Part shown: positions 55,645-63,952 of the stretch, one piece after another
How the letters are laid out: the number at the start of each line of letters is the position of its first letter
Numbering within the stretch: position 1 is the stretch's first letter
Origin: Taibaiella koreensis
GTDB taxonomy: Bacteria; Bacteroidota; Bacteroidia; Chitinophagales; Chitinophagaceae
Assembly: GCF_003545715.1 (NCBI RefSeq)
Contig: NZ_QVNU01000003.1
Location: 620,001 to 684,000, forward strand
DNA: 64,000 bases
Direction: 5' to 3'
Position numbers and translations under genes: made by a program
Notes under the pieces: generated by a model
Told to the model about the DNA's origin: nothing
The model's input: the letters and a program-made list of their open reading frames with translations, nothing else
Databases searched by the model: none

Positions 55645-57270
55645 ATGAACAACGGATATTTCTATTTCGCCGAGCCGAAGAATGAGCCGGTACGCAGCTA
55701 TGCACCCGGTTCGGCCGACGCTGAAAATCTTAAGAAAGCTATTGCCGAGCTCAAAGGCCAGCAACGCGATATTCCCATGTATATCAATGGCAAAGAGGTA
55801 CGTACAGGTAAAACACAGGCAATCCGTCCGCCACACGAAACGGCCCACCTGCTGGGCCATTTTCACGAAGGCGATGCGAGCCATGTTAAAGACGCGATCG
55901 CCGCTGCACTGGCGGCCCGTGAGCAATGGGCTGCGACCAGCTGGGAGCACCGTGCGGCCGTGTTTATGAAGGCTGCAGAGCTGCTGGCCACCAAATACCG
56001 TTTCCGCATGAACGCCGCCACCATGCTGGGACAAAGCAAGAATGCCTACCAGGCTGAGATCGACAGCGCCTGTGAGCTGATCGACTTCCTGCGTTTCAAT
56101 GTTCATTTCCTGAGCGATATCTATAAGCAACAACCTATTTCTCCCGAAGGCTTCAACAATCGTATGGAATACCGTGCGCTGGAGGGTTTTGTGCTGGCAG
56201 TAACGCCCTTCAACTTTACGGCTATCGGCGGCAACCTGCCTACTGCGCCGGCTATGTGCGGCAATGTGGTGGTGTGGAAACCTGCCAATACCCAGATCTA
56301 TTCCGCTTCCGTATTCATGGAGATACTGAGGGAAGCCGGTTTGCCCGATGGCGTGATCAACCTGGTATATACAAGCGGTCCGGTGGTAGGCGAGATATGC
56401 TTTGACCATCCGGATTTTGCCGGGGTGCATTTTACCGGTTCTACCGGCGTATTCCAGGGCATGTGGAAGAGCATCGGCAACAATATTGCCAAGTATAAAT
56501 CTTATCCCCGTATTGTAGGTGAGACCGGTGGTAAGGATTTTGTTTTTGTACATCCTTCGGCTGATGTGGACGCTGTAGTAGCCAACCTGGTGCGCGGCGC
56601 TTTCGAATACCAGGGGCAAAAATGCTCCGCGGCTTCACGAGCCTACCTGCCTTCCAACCTGGCCGAAGAGATCAAAAGTAAATTCATCGCCGAGTTGAAG
56701 ACCCTGAAAATGGGACCAGTGGATGATTTCACCAACTTTATCAATGCCGTGATCGACGAAAAATCGTTCAACAGCCTGGTGAAATACATCGATGGTGTGA
56801 AGGATAGCAGCGAGGCTAAGATTATACACGGCGGTAGCTACGATAAGAGCAAAGGCTACTTTATCGAGCCTACCGTGATCGAAGCTACCAATCCTGATTA
56901 TGTGACCATGTGCGAAGAACTGTTTGGCCCTGTGCTTACCATCCATACCTACGAGGCAAGCCAGTGGGAACAATTGCTCGACAAGGTAGACCACACTTCG
57001 GGTTATGCCCTTACCGGCGCTATCTTTGCCCATGACAGGGCTGTGATCGAGTTGCTGACAAAGAAGCTGGTGAATGCCGCAGGTAACTTCTATATCAACG
57101 ATAAGCCTACGGGAGCCGTAGTCGGACAGCAGCCTTTTGGCGGCGCCCGCGCTTCCGGTACCAACGATAAGGCCGGTTCCATCCTGAACCTGTTCCGCTG
57201 GCTGAGCGCCCGTACGATCAAGGAAACATATGTGCCGGTAACCAATTACCGTTATCCTTTCCATCAATAA
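55645..57270 (+). CDS. pruA: L-glutamate gamma-semialdehyde dehydrogenase (1-pyrroline-5-carboxylate dehydrogenase)
   Basis: 541 residues, the length of the stand-alone PruA/ALDH4 enzyme. Aldehyde-dehydrogenase landmarks: VTPFNFTAIGGNLPTAPAMC, NVVVWKPANTQ, FTGSTGVFQGMW, general base Glu293 in VGETGGKDF, nucleophile Cys327 in YQGQKCSAASRAY, and EELFGPVLTIHTYE. The gap-free match to the ALDH4 pattern (GNFYINDKPTGAVVGQQPFG) supports the proline-degradation enzyme that oxidises glutamate semialdehyde to glutamate with NAD+. No proline dehydrogenase domain or putA gene is next to it. Single gene with terminator. Confidence 0.95.
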   Translation: MNNGYFYFAEPKNEPVRSYAPGSADAENLKKAIAELKGQQRDIPMYINGKEVRTGKTQAIRPPHETAHLLGHFHEGDASHVKDAIAAALAAREQWAATSWEHRAAVFMKAAELLATKYRFRMNAATMLGQSKNAYQAEIDSACELIDFLRFNVHFLSDIYKQQPISPEGFNNRMEYRALEGFVLAVTPFNFTAIGGNLPTAPAMCGNVVVWKPANTQIYSASVFMEILREAGLPDGVINLVYTSGPVVGEICFDHPDFAGVHFTGSTGVFQGMWKSIGNNIAKYKSYPRIVGETGGKDFVFVHPSADVDAVVANLVRGAFEYQGQKCSAASRAYLPSNLAEEIKSKFIAELKTLKMGPVDDFTNFINAVIDEKSFNSLVKYIDGVKDSSEAKIIHGGSYDKSKGYFIEPTVIEATNPDYVTMCEELFGPVLTIHTYEASQWEQLLDKVDHTSGYALTGAIFAHDRAVIELLTKKLVNAAGNFYINDKPTGAVVGQQPFGGARASGTNDKAGSILNLFRWLSARTIKETYVPVTNYRYPFHQ

Positions 57271-57296
57271 AGAAGGCGGATTTTTCCAGGATAAAT

Positions 57297-57340
57297 AAAA
57301 GGCTGTTGGATGCTTGAAACGAAGCATCCGACAGCCTTTT
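57297..57340 (+). terminator. Terminator of pruA
   Basis: AAAAGGCTGTTGGATGCTT pairs with AAGCATCCGACAGCCTTTT (57322-57340) with a single G-U pair and a 6-base loop, 26 bases after the stop. Symmetric A/T ends allow function on both strands. Confidence 0.8.
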
Positions 57341-57370
57341 AGCATTTTCCCTTTGCGACTAAAAAGGAAA

Positions 57371-57598
57371 AGAAATCACCGCAAAGAAGCAAAGGTTGCG
57401 CAAAGAACAGGAAGCACCTCCTTACTTTGTGTGCTTGGCGTTTAAAAAAGATTTATTCCTTAGCGCCCTTTGCGGTTAAAATAAAAAAAGAAATAACCGC
57501 AAAGAAGCAAAGGTTGCGCAAAGGACGCGAAGCTCTTCCTTACTTTGCGTGCTTTGCGTTTAAATAAGAATTATTCCTTAGCGCCCTTTGCGGTTAAA
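57371..57598. repeat. Two tandem ~110-base palindromic repeats, period 118
   Basis: Unit 1 (57371-57480) and unit 2 (57489-57598) are highly similar. Each begins with ACCGCAAAGAAGCAAAGG and ends with GCGCCCTTTGCGGTTAAA, so the ends form an inverted repeat ACCGCAAAG / CTTTGCGGT (57378-57386 with 57468-57476; 57496-57504 with 57586-57594). Degenerate pieces flank them (CCCTTTGCGACTAAA near 57349 and GAAATCGCTGCAAATAG near 57604), suggesting older copies. Non-coding, between convergent genes. Confidence 0.85.
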
Positions 57599-57640
57599 GA
57601 AATGAAATCGCTGCAAATAGGCCTTTGCCCGGCAGCGCTT

Positions 57641-58258
57641 CTATACAAATTTCATTTGTGTAGCCAGCCGGATCAAGACCGCCGTATTCTTTACATTGAA
57701 TTTTGCCAGCAAGTGCTTTCTGTGGGTATCGATGGTCGTTGTGCTTACAAACAGCCGCTCTGCCATCTCTGCATTGGTCATGCCCTCGGCAATAAGCTGC
57801 AGTACCTCTGTTTCCCGTCGTGTGAGCACAGGGGCATCGGCCGTTTCGTTCTTTTTGATCATTTCGGAGGCCTCCAGGCTCAGGTATTGCCTGCGTTGCA
57901 TTACGGTCTCTATGGCTTTCAGTATCTCTGCCTTTGATGCATTCTTAAGCAGGTAGCCCGATGCGCCCTTGTCCAGCATCCTGGAGATAAAGCTGAGCTG
58001 GTTAAACGTGCTTAAACCGATAACTTTTACGCCGGGATAGCGTTGCAGCACCTCTCCGCAAAGCTCGATGCCGCTGGTATCCGGTAGGTTAATATCCATC
58101 AGGATAACATCCGGTGTCTGTGTCCGGAGATAAGATAAACAGGCTGCCGCGTTATAGGCATATCCCAGCCAATCGATCTGCGGTTCCTGCTCCAGCATCG
58201 ACCTGATGCCCTCAATCACCATGTAGTGATCATCTACTATAAACAGCTTTGTTTTCAT
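57641..58258 (-). CDS. NarL/LuxR-type response regulator of the second TPR kinase pair
   Basis: 205 residues. Receiver with VDDHYMVIEG, phosphoacceptor Asp55 in ILMDINLPD and Lys in GYLLKNASKAE, then a LuxR helix-turn-helix (LTRRETEVLQLIAEGMTNAE, RLFVSTTTIDTHRKHLLAKF). It overlaps the kinase gene by 4 bases (ATGA), so the two are coupled. Same design as the regulator at 27680, but only moderately similar in sequence. Its nearest non-repeat neighbours upstream of the operon are the small peptide genes at 60476-60910, a possible target. Confidence 0.94.
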   Translation of the reverse strand: MKTKLFIVDDHYMVIEGIRSMLEQEPQIDWLGYAYNAAACLSYLRTQTPDVILMDINLPDTSGIELCGEVLQRYPGVKVIGLSTFNQLSFISRMLDKGASGYLLKNASKAEILKAIETVMQRRQYLSLEASEMIKKNETADAPVLTRRETEVLQLIAEGMTNAEMAERLFVSTTTIDTHRKHLLAKFNVKNTAVLIRLATQMKFV

Positions 58259-60207
58259 CGTGCAATGAATTCAATGAATACGGAAGTCCCGACCGATGGC
58301 GCAGATTGTATATGCAGCTTGCCGTTGTGGTAGTCCAGCCGTGAGCGGATATTTTTCCAGCCGATCCCTTCAGCTGTTTTTAATGCATCGACATCAAATC
58401 CTTTACCGTCGTCTTCTACGGTAAGCGTTAGCAGGCCGGCTTCCCGGGTTGCCTGTACCATTACTTTGCGTGCCGAAGCATGTTTGATGGCATTGTTCAG
58501 CAGCTCCTGCACTATCCTGTATACGGTAATAGCGAGGGAATGTTCAACAGGAACCTTTTCCAGACCCATAGAGAGATAGGAAACCGCCACTACGCCGCTT
58601 ACCGACAGCTGGTTGCAGAAATCGCTCAGCGCAGCATCCAGGCCAAATTTCGTTAAGGATTCCGGCATCATATTGTGTGCCACCCGGCGCATCTCCGTTA
58701 TAGAATGGTCCAGCATATGAATGCTGTAGTCAAATGTTTTCCCTTGTTCTGCTTCCATAGCCACACTGGCCTTGATCGTGCCCAGGGAGTGCTTTATCCC
58801 CGAGAGCATGCCGCCCAGCCCGTCGTGCAGGTCTTTGGCCAGGCGCGACCGTTCCTGCTCTTCTCCCTTAAGAATAGCTTCGCTGGCCGTTAGTTTTTTT
58901 TCTCTTTCCAGCTCGGCGATGCGTTGCTTTTGTATCTTTTGCTTGTTCTTGATGTTCCGGTAGATCAGCAAGGCGAGCAGCAGTAGCAGCAGGGCTCCAA
59001 TGCCCAGGGCCAGGGTAATGCTTTTGTGCTGCCGGAGGGTTAATTGATATAGTTTCTTATCGGCTTGTAGTGATTTGATGGCCGCCTGGTTTTTTTCAAA
59101 TTCATACCTGGCCTCGTTGTTGCTGATAACGGTTTGGTTTTTTTCACCGATAATAGAATCATTTAAGGCCTGTGCCTGCTTCTGGTAAGCAAGGGCCACT
59201 TTGTAATTTCCCCTGTGCTCATTGAGCGTTGCCGCCTTAAGCAATAAGTCCTTCCGCTCATACTTTGTTTCGAGCTGTATTGCCAGCTGTAACCCCTGCT
59301 GTATGGCCTTCTCGGCCAACGCAAAGTTGCGGGTTTGTATATAGAGATCAGCCTTGCCCATATAGGCATACATTTCGTATTCCGGTACCTGCTTTTGCCT
59401 GGAAAGGGCAATCACCTTATCGAAATAGTATGCGGCGGGAACGCTATTGTTTTGCCCGCTATAGACGCCGGCTTTGCCCAGCCAGGCATCGAGGAACGAG
59501 ATATCATCGTGCTGCTCCCCAGCTATGTTTTCTATCTTATGAAATAGCACGAGCGCCGTATCGTACTGCTTCAGGTATACCGCCGCAGTAGCCAGGTTGT
59601 ACAGGCTGGAAGCTACTGCCATATCATCCTTCAGCTGCTGCGCATACTGCAATGCACGTTGTGCATATTGCTTCGCTTTTTCAAATTGTGCCAGGGACAG
59701 GAATACCGCAGCGAGGTTATTGTTAGCGAGGCGTTGCAGCTTTATATCAGCGATCTGTTCTGCGTATTTTTTGGATTCGAGGTAATGTGCGGCCGCAGCA
59801 TTAAAATCGGACAGGTACTGCCATTCGCTGCCGACGTTCAGATTAGCCACTGCCAGGTCTCTGGGACTGCCTATTTGCTTATAGATTTCCAGGGCCTTTT
59901 TTGAATCATCCAGTGCTTTCCGGAACTGCCCCTTATTGTTGAGCACAGTGATGGCATTACCGGCATAGGCCGCTTCTCCTCTCCTGTAGCCTATTGCCTG
60001 TGCTAGTTGTTGCGCCTTACGATAATAGTATAGCGCAGAGTCTCCATCCTTTTCTTCAAGCAAAGCCCCATAGCTATAATACAGGGAAACGGTGGCCGTA
60101 TCCTGGCGCGCAACAGCTATAAGACGCTGCAGGCTGTCTTTCGCATTTTCCTGCCGGGCGAAAGCCATATTGGATAGCAGACCCAAAATGATAGCTGCTT
60201 TTTTCAT
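58255..60207 (-). CDS. TPR-containing sensor histidine kinase, second copy of the architecture
   Basis: 650 residues, the same length as the kinase at 25720. Signal peptide (MKKAAIILGLLSNMAFA), about eight TPR-like repeats in the periplasm (~20-340), a coiled coil, one membrane helix (~398-418), and a HisKA_3 kinase with the box RSRLAKDLHDGLGGMLSGIK (His461). The ATPase domain contains LLNNAIKHASARKV, VEDDGKGFDVDA and GIGWKNIRSRLDYHNGK. It should phosphorylate the regulator encoded by the overlapping downstream gene. Signal unknown. Confidence 0.93.
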   Translation of the reverse strand: MKKAAIILGLLSNMAFARQENAKDSLQRLIAVARQDTATVSLYYSYGALLEEKDGDSALYYYRKAQQLAQAIGYRRGEAAYAGNAITVLNNKGQFRKALDDSKKALEIYKQIGSPRDLAVANLNVGSEWQYLSDFNAAAAHYLESKKYAEQIADIKLQRLANNNLAAVFLSLAQFEKAKQYAQRALQYAQQLKDDMAVASSLYNLATAAVYLKQYDTALVLFHKIENIAGEQHDDISFLDAWLGKAGVYSGQNNSVPAAYYFDKVIALSRQKQVPEYEMYAYMGKADLYIQTRNFALAEKAIQQGLQLAIQLETKYERKDLLLKAATLNEHRGNYKVALAYQKQAQALNDSIIGEKNQTVISNNEARYEFEKNQAAIKSLQADKKLYQLTLRQHKSITLALGIGALLLLLLALLIYRNIKNKQKIQKQRIAELEREKKLTASEAILKGEEQERSRLAKDLHDGLGGMLSGIKHSLGTIKASVAMEAEQGKTFDYSIHMLDHSITEMRRVAHNMMPESLTKFGLDAALSDFCNQLSVSGVVAVSYLSMGLEKVPVEHSLAITVYRIVQELLNNAIKHASARKVMVQATREAGLLTLTVEDDGKGFDVDALKTAEGIGWKNIRSRLDYHNGKLHIQSAPSVGTSVFIEFIAR

Positions 60208-60475
60208 GGATCATTTTTACGGGATCAGGCTCATTGCCGTTTAAAAATAGGAAATTATATGCTGACATTTTATTCAACGAAGACGCGGATAGCCAAACCT
60301 GCAGTGTATCGCCCCGGGCCCAGGCCAGGAGTATTGTAGCCATATAGCATAAAAATGCCCTTGCCGGGTAGTTTGCGGCAGGGGACAAAAAATCCCCTAA
60401 AAACAGGAGAAGAACAACGGCAGGCCTGTACGAGTTTTGCGCTATCATTATTTCTTAACCCTTTAAACAGTAAAC

Positions 60476-60655
60476 ATGAAAAAGACCCTGAAAAAACTCG
60501 ACCTGCGCAAAAAGCAAATCGTTCCACTCATCGCTGCCGACCTGGTATTGGGCGGTCTGCGAAAACCCAATACCTCCGGCAATACCGGTAAAGGTGGTGG
60601 CTGGACCTGCGATAGCTGCATCACTATGCCCGGCCAGAAAGGATGCCCTAAGTAG
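60476..60655 (+). CDS. Small Cys-containing peptide, probable RiPP (lanthipeptide-type) precursor, copy 1
   Basis: 59 residues, ATG 60476. The leader-like N-terminus MKKTLKKLDLRKKQIVPL fits the K-L-x-L-x-K-x-x-I pattern of Bacteroidetes class I lanthipeptide leaders and runs to a Gly-Gly (26-27, LVLGGL). The C-terminal part has Cys45, Cys48 and Cys57 and three hydroxy residues near them (Thr44, Ser47, Thr50): WTCDSCITMPGQKGCPK. The second copy 81 bases downstream preserves this part at 23 of 24 positions while the leader varies more, as expected for a precursor family. No LanB/LanC, YcaO or radical-SAM enzyme is in the window, so maturation is unproven. An unmodified secreted peptide or a metal-binding peptide is possible. 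Confidence 0.72.
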   Translation: MKKTLKKLDLRKKQIVPLIAADLVLGGLRKPNTSGNTGKGGGWTCDSCITMPGQKGCPK

Positions 60656-60736
60656 TCGTTCTATCTGCTGCAACAGCATTACCGGAAGCGATCTTTGTTT
60701 CCTCATTTATCCTGTAACCCCTATAAAACTAAAGTC

Positions 60737-60910
60737 ATGAAAAAGAACCTGCAAAAACTCGACCTGGGCAAAAAGCAAATCGTTCAGCTCACGGCCACGA
60801 ACCAGGTATGGGGTGGTCTGCAGAGAGCCAATGCCAATACCGGCAAGGGCGGCGGATGGACCTGCGACAGCTGTATCTCTATGCCGGGCCAGAAAGGATG
60901 CCCTAAATAA
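60737..60910 (+). CDS. Small Cys-containing peptide, probable RiPP precursor, copy 2
   Basis: 57 residues from ATG 60737; the frame opens at 60695 but that extension has no counterpart in copy 1. Leader MKKNLQKLDLGKKQIVQL, Gly-Gly at 26-27 (QVWGGL), then NTGKGGGWTCDSC and ISMPGQKGCPK with Cys43, Cys46 and Cys55. The only change from copy 1 over this last part is Thr to Ser (residue 48), which keeps a dehydratable side chain. A strong terminator follows at 60926. With copy 1 it forms a two-gene operon on the plus strand, divergent from the kinase/regulator pair and convergent with the ABC transporter. Confidence 0.74.
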   Translation: MKKNLQKLDLGKKQIVQLTATNQVWGGLQRANANTGKGGGWTCDSCISMPGQKGCPK

Positions 60911-60925
60911 ACATTCCTTTGGAGG

Positions 60926-60959
60926 CGAGGGGCTATCTGGTAACGTGGATAGCCCCTCG
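60926..60959 (+). terminator. Intrinsic terminator of the small-peptide operon
   Basis: CGAGGGGCTATC / GATAGCCCCTCG, 12 perfect pairs with a 10-base loop, followed by TGTTCTTTTTA, 15 bases after the stop of copy 2. Confidence 0.8.
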
Positions 60960-61040
60960 TGTTCTTTTTAGGAGACACAGTAGCAAAATTGCGAAAGATA
61001 AGAAGCGCAAAGCCTGTCGTATTCTTGCTCTGAAAGCAGA

Positions 61041-62876
61041 TCAGGCGATGCTTTGTAGCTGGGTAAGCCGGTAATAGCTGCCCGACTCGTTGTTCATCAG
61101 TTCTGTGTGGCTACCTTGTTCTACGATCTCGCCATCCTGGAGTATGATAATCTCATCGGCTTCTTTGATCGTGCTTAGCCGGTGTGCGATCACAATAGTG
61201 GTACGGCCTTTCATCAGGTTGTTCAGGGCATCCTGCACCAGTCGCTCCGATTCGGTATCCAATGCTGATGTCGCTTCGTCCAGTATCAATATGGATGGAT
61301 CTTTAAATACCGCTCTGGCAATGCTGAGGCGCTGCCGCTGACCGCCGGAAAGACGCATGCCACGGTCGCCGATGACGGTATGGTAGCCCTCTTCCGTATC
61401 CATAATAAAGGCATGCGCATTAGCCGCCCTGGCCGCATGCACCACATCTTCCATGCGTGCAGACGGATGTCCGAGGGCAATATTGTTGAATATGGTATCG
61501 TTAAAAAGAATGATCTCCTGTGTTACAAAGCTCATATGGCTACGCAGGGACTCCATAGTATACTGCTTTACGTTTTTACCATCGATCATCACCGCGCCCC
61601 CGGTAACATCGTAGAACCGCGGGATCAGGTCGGCAATGGTCGACTTCCCTACGCCTGATGGCCCTACAAGGGCAATGGTTTTCCCTTTTTCGATCCTGAT
61701 GTTTATTCCTTTCAGCACAGGCTTGTCTGTATAGCCAAAGCCTACGCCATCGAAGGTTATCTCCCGGCAGAAAGCCGGCAGCGGTATCGCATCGGGAGCA
61801 TCTGCCACCTCCACTTTTTTATCCAGTATTTCCAATATACGCTCGCCCGACGCCCGTCCCGTCTGCATATTGGACAAGGCCGTCACAATAGCCTTTGCCG
61901 GACGGATGACCTGGGAAAATATGGCGATGAAAGCGATAAAAGCGCTGGCCTGCAGGCCGTTGTTACGGGCCAGCACCAGTCCACCGCCATAAACGAGGAT
62001 ACAGGCCACGACCAGCACGCCGGCGGCCTCTGAAAAAGCCGGCGCCAGCTCCCTTTTGTTGAAGGATGCCAGGCTGGCTTTGCGGTAAAAATCATTTTCC
62101 CTGCTAAATCTTTTTACAACAAAGCCGGTAGCATTGAACGCCCTTATAATACGCATGCCCAGCAGGGATTCATCGATGAGTGTGAGCAGACGGCCCGCCG
62201 AAGCCTGTACGTCCTTGGCTTCCCTGCGCAGCTTTCTGGTAACCGCTGCAATAGCCAGCGCAGAGACAGGGATAATGATAAGGGTAAATAAGGTAAGTTT
62301 TGCCGATATGGCAAAGAGCGCGATGAAGTAACCGATCATCACGTAAGGCTCCTTGAACAATACTTCCAGTGAGCTCGCGGCGGCGCCTTCTATCCCGTAC
62401 ACATCCGTATTCAACCTGGAAATAAGGTCTCCCTTGTGCTCCCGGGTAAAATACCCCAGGTGCAATTGGTTGATCTTTTCGAAAAGGGCTTCCCTCAGAC
62501 GCTTTACCAGCAAGGTCCTTGTGTTGATGAGGCAGCGTTGGGCCAGGTAACGGAAAATATTGGTCAGCAGTACCGCCGACACGATCATTATGGCGAGGAA
62601 ATAAAGCGCATATGCCGGGTTGCTCGTTTTGAAATGGTATATCAGGTGATAGAAATAACTTTTAAAGAAAGAAGCAGAGCATTCAAACGACGGCGCAGTG
62701 GCGTAAGCGGTGGCATCGGCTGTATTGACGGGATCAAAAAGAAAATTGAGCAGAGGTATAATGAGCGCAAACTGGAAGATACCGAAAAAGACACCCAACA
62801 GGGTAAATGCGAAAAAGGGAAAAATAAACCGGTGGAAAGGCCTCACATATTGCAGTAAACGGCGGTATATCTTCAT
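61041..62876 (-). CDS. MsbA-like ABC transporter, fused permease and ATPase
   Basis: 611 residues from ATG 62876 (MKIYRRLLQYVRPFHR); the frame continues to 62948, overlapping the glycosyltransferase gene, without support. Six membrane helices (~20-330) then the ATPase: Walker A GPSGVGKS, Q-loop FVTQEIILFNDTI, signature LSGGQRQRLSIARA, Walker B ILILDEATSALD, switch His IVIAHRLSTI. There is no N-terminal C39 peptidase domain, so it is not a leader-cleaving bacteriocin exporter. Best matches by pattern are lipid A/lipid flippases of the MsbA type. It lies 17 bases after the glycosyltransferase gene on the same strand, pointing to glycolipid export; transport of the nearby peptides is a weaker possibility. 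Confidence 0.93.
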   Translation of the reverse strand: MKIYRRLLQYVRPFHRFIFPFFAFTLLGVFFGIFQFALIIPLLNFLFDPVNTADATAYATAPSFECSASFFKSYFYHLIYHFKTSNPAYALYFLAIMIVSAVLLTNIFRYLAQRCLINTRTLLVKRLREALFEKINQLHLGYFTREHKGDLISRLNTDVYGIEGAAASSLEVLFKEPYVMIGYFIALFAISAKLTLFTLIIIPVSALAIAAVTRKLRREAKDVQASAGRLLTLIDESLLGMRIIRAFNATGFVVKRFSRENDFYRKASLASFNKRELAPAFSEAAGVLVVACILVYGGGLVLARNNGLQASAFIAFIAIFSQVIRPAKAIVTALSNMQTGRASGERILEILDKKVEVADAPDAIPLPAFCREITFDGVGFGYTDKPVLKGINIRIEKGKTIALVGPSGVGKSTIADLIPRFYDVTGGAVMIDGKNVKQYTMESLRSHMSFVTQEIILFNDTIFNNIALGHPSARMEDVVHAARAANAHAFIMDTEEGYHTVIGDRGMRLSGGQRQRLSIARAVFKDPSILILDEATSALDTESERLVQDALNNLMKGRTTIVIAHRLSTIKEADEIIILQDGEIVEQGSHTELMNNESGSYYRLTQLQSIA

Positions 62877-62893
62877 AAGGGTAATGTTAGGTA

Positions 62894-63946
62894 TTAGTAT
62901 AAAGTACGATAAACTTCCAGATAAGCGGTTGCTGCCTTTTTCCAGCAAAAAGATTCGCTTCGTTTTTGTATCTGGTCCCGCATTTCCTGTAGCCGGTAGC
63001 GGGCCATACCATCGGAAAAGACGCTGTTCATATGGTCTTCGCTGAAATCATGAAAGTAAAAGGCGGCATCGCGGCCTATTTCAGGTAAGGCTGTGCGCCC
63101 CGACAGGAAGACGGGCTTACCAACCGACATCGCTTCCATTACTGTGAGGCCAAAACCCTCGGCGAGAGAGGGCAATACGAATGCGTAGCAGTTGTGGTAA
63201 TACCAGGATTTTTCATTTTCCGATATGTTGCCCAGCATCCGGAGCCGGTGACTTACCCCCAGATCACTGGCTATGCGGTGGATAAGGGATTCATAATCGC
63301 TATCCTGTCGCGGCCCTGCAATCAACAGCTCCATCTGTTCCTGTTGCCTTAGTAGGGGCAGCAGCACATGGAAATTCTTCTTGGCGCAAAGGGTACCGAG
63401 GGAGAACAGGAAAGGCCTTGCCGGTTTGTAAGAATAGGGGAATAAAGACGGCTGCTCCAGGTGGTTGGTTCCATTGTGGATCGTATAAACCTGCTTGTTG
63501 CCGGTGTCGCAGTGCCGTTGTACATCATCGTAGCAGAAACGGGATACGCAGACGATGGCATCGCTTCTATCGATATTGGCCTGCAGGTGTCGCAGGTACC
63601 GCTCTTTTTTGGCTTTGCTCTTCGGTTCGTAAAGGAAATTGAGATCGTGTATGCTCAGCACTACCTTGATCCTCCGGTTCCGGAACGGCAGGTAATCGGA
63701 GTTCTGGTAGGTACCGTGCCAGATATCAAAAGAACGCAGCGCGGGCATGAGGAACTTCCGGAGAGGATGCTGGTACAATACAGGGCCCTGGAAAGCCGGC
63801 ACAGCATTGGGAGGAATAAAGAATGCCATCTGCTCCCTCGCCGGATCCTGCTGCCGGGCTATATGAAGACCCAGGTTAAGGCAATAATGATACAGACCGG
63901 TATTGCTGTACTTCATCCGTTCGCAATCGAATACGATATGTTTCAT
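62894..63946 (-). CDS. Glycosyltransferase, GT4-like (GT-B fold)
   Basis: 350 residues. Acceptor half starts MKHIVFDCERMKYSNTGLYH and includes FDIWHGTYQNSDYLPFRN and SIHDLNFLYEPKSK; the donor half contains LGTLCAKKNFHVLLPLLRQQ, ISENEKSWYYHNCYAFVLPS and the sugar-nucleotide E-x7-E region SLAEGFGLTVMEAMSVGKPV, then SGRTALPEIGRDAAFYF. This is the GT4/GT1-group pattern used for LPS, capsule or other surface sugars. Sugar and acceptor unknown. First gene in view of an operon with the ABC transporter; another reading frame ends 6 bases upstream. Confidence 0.92.
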   Translation of the reverse strand: MKHIVFDCERMKYSNTGLYHYCLNLGLHIARQQDPAREQMAFFIPPNAVPAFQGPVLYQHPLRKFLMPALRSFDIWHGTYQNSDYLPFRNRRIKVVLSIHDLNFLYEPKSKAKKERYLRHLQANIDRSDAIVCVSRFCYDDVQRHCDTGNKQVYTIHNGTNHLEQPSLFPYSYKPARPFLFSLGTLCAKKNFHVLLPLLRQQEQMELLIAGPRQDSDYESLIHRIASDLGVSHRLRMLGNISENEKSWYYHNCYAFVLPSLAEGFGLTVMEAMSVGKPVFLSGRTALPEIGRDAAFYFHDFSEDHMNSVFSDGMARYRLQEMRDQIQKRSESFCWKKAATAYLEVYRTLY

Positions 63947-63952
63947 GCTTTA

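Noticed and set aside
57371-57598. Possible CRISPR array
   Set aside because: Only two ~110-base units with an 8-base gap, palindromic ends and no short repeats with unique ~30-base spacers; no cas genes.
61041-62876. Dedicated bacteriocin exporter for the small peptides
   Set aside because: No C39 peptidase domain, and it is transcribed with a glycosyltransferase, so a lipid/glycan role fits better; peptide export is left open only as a weak option.
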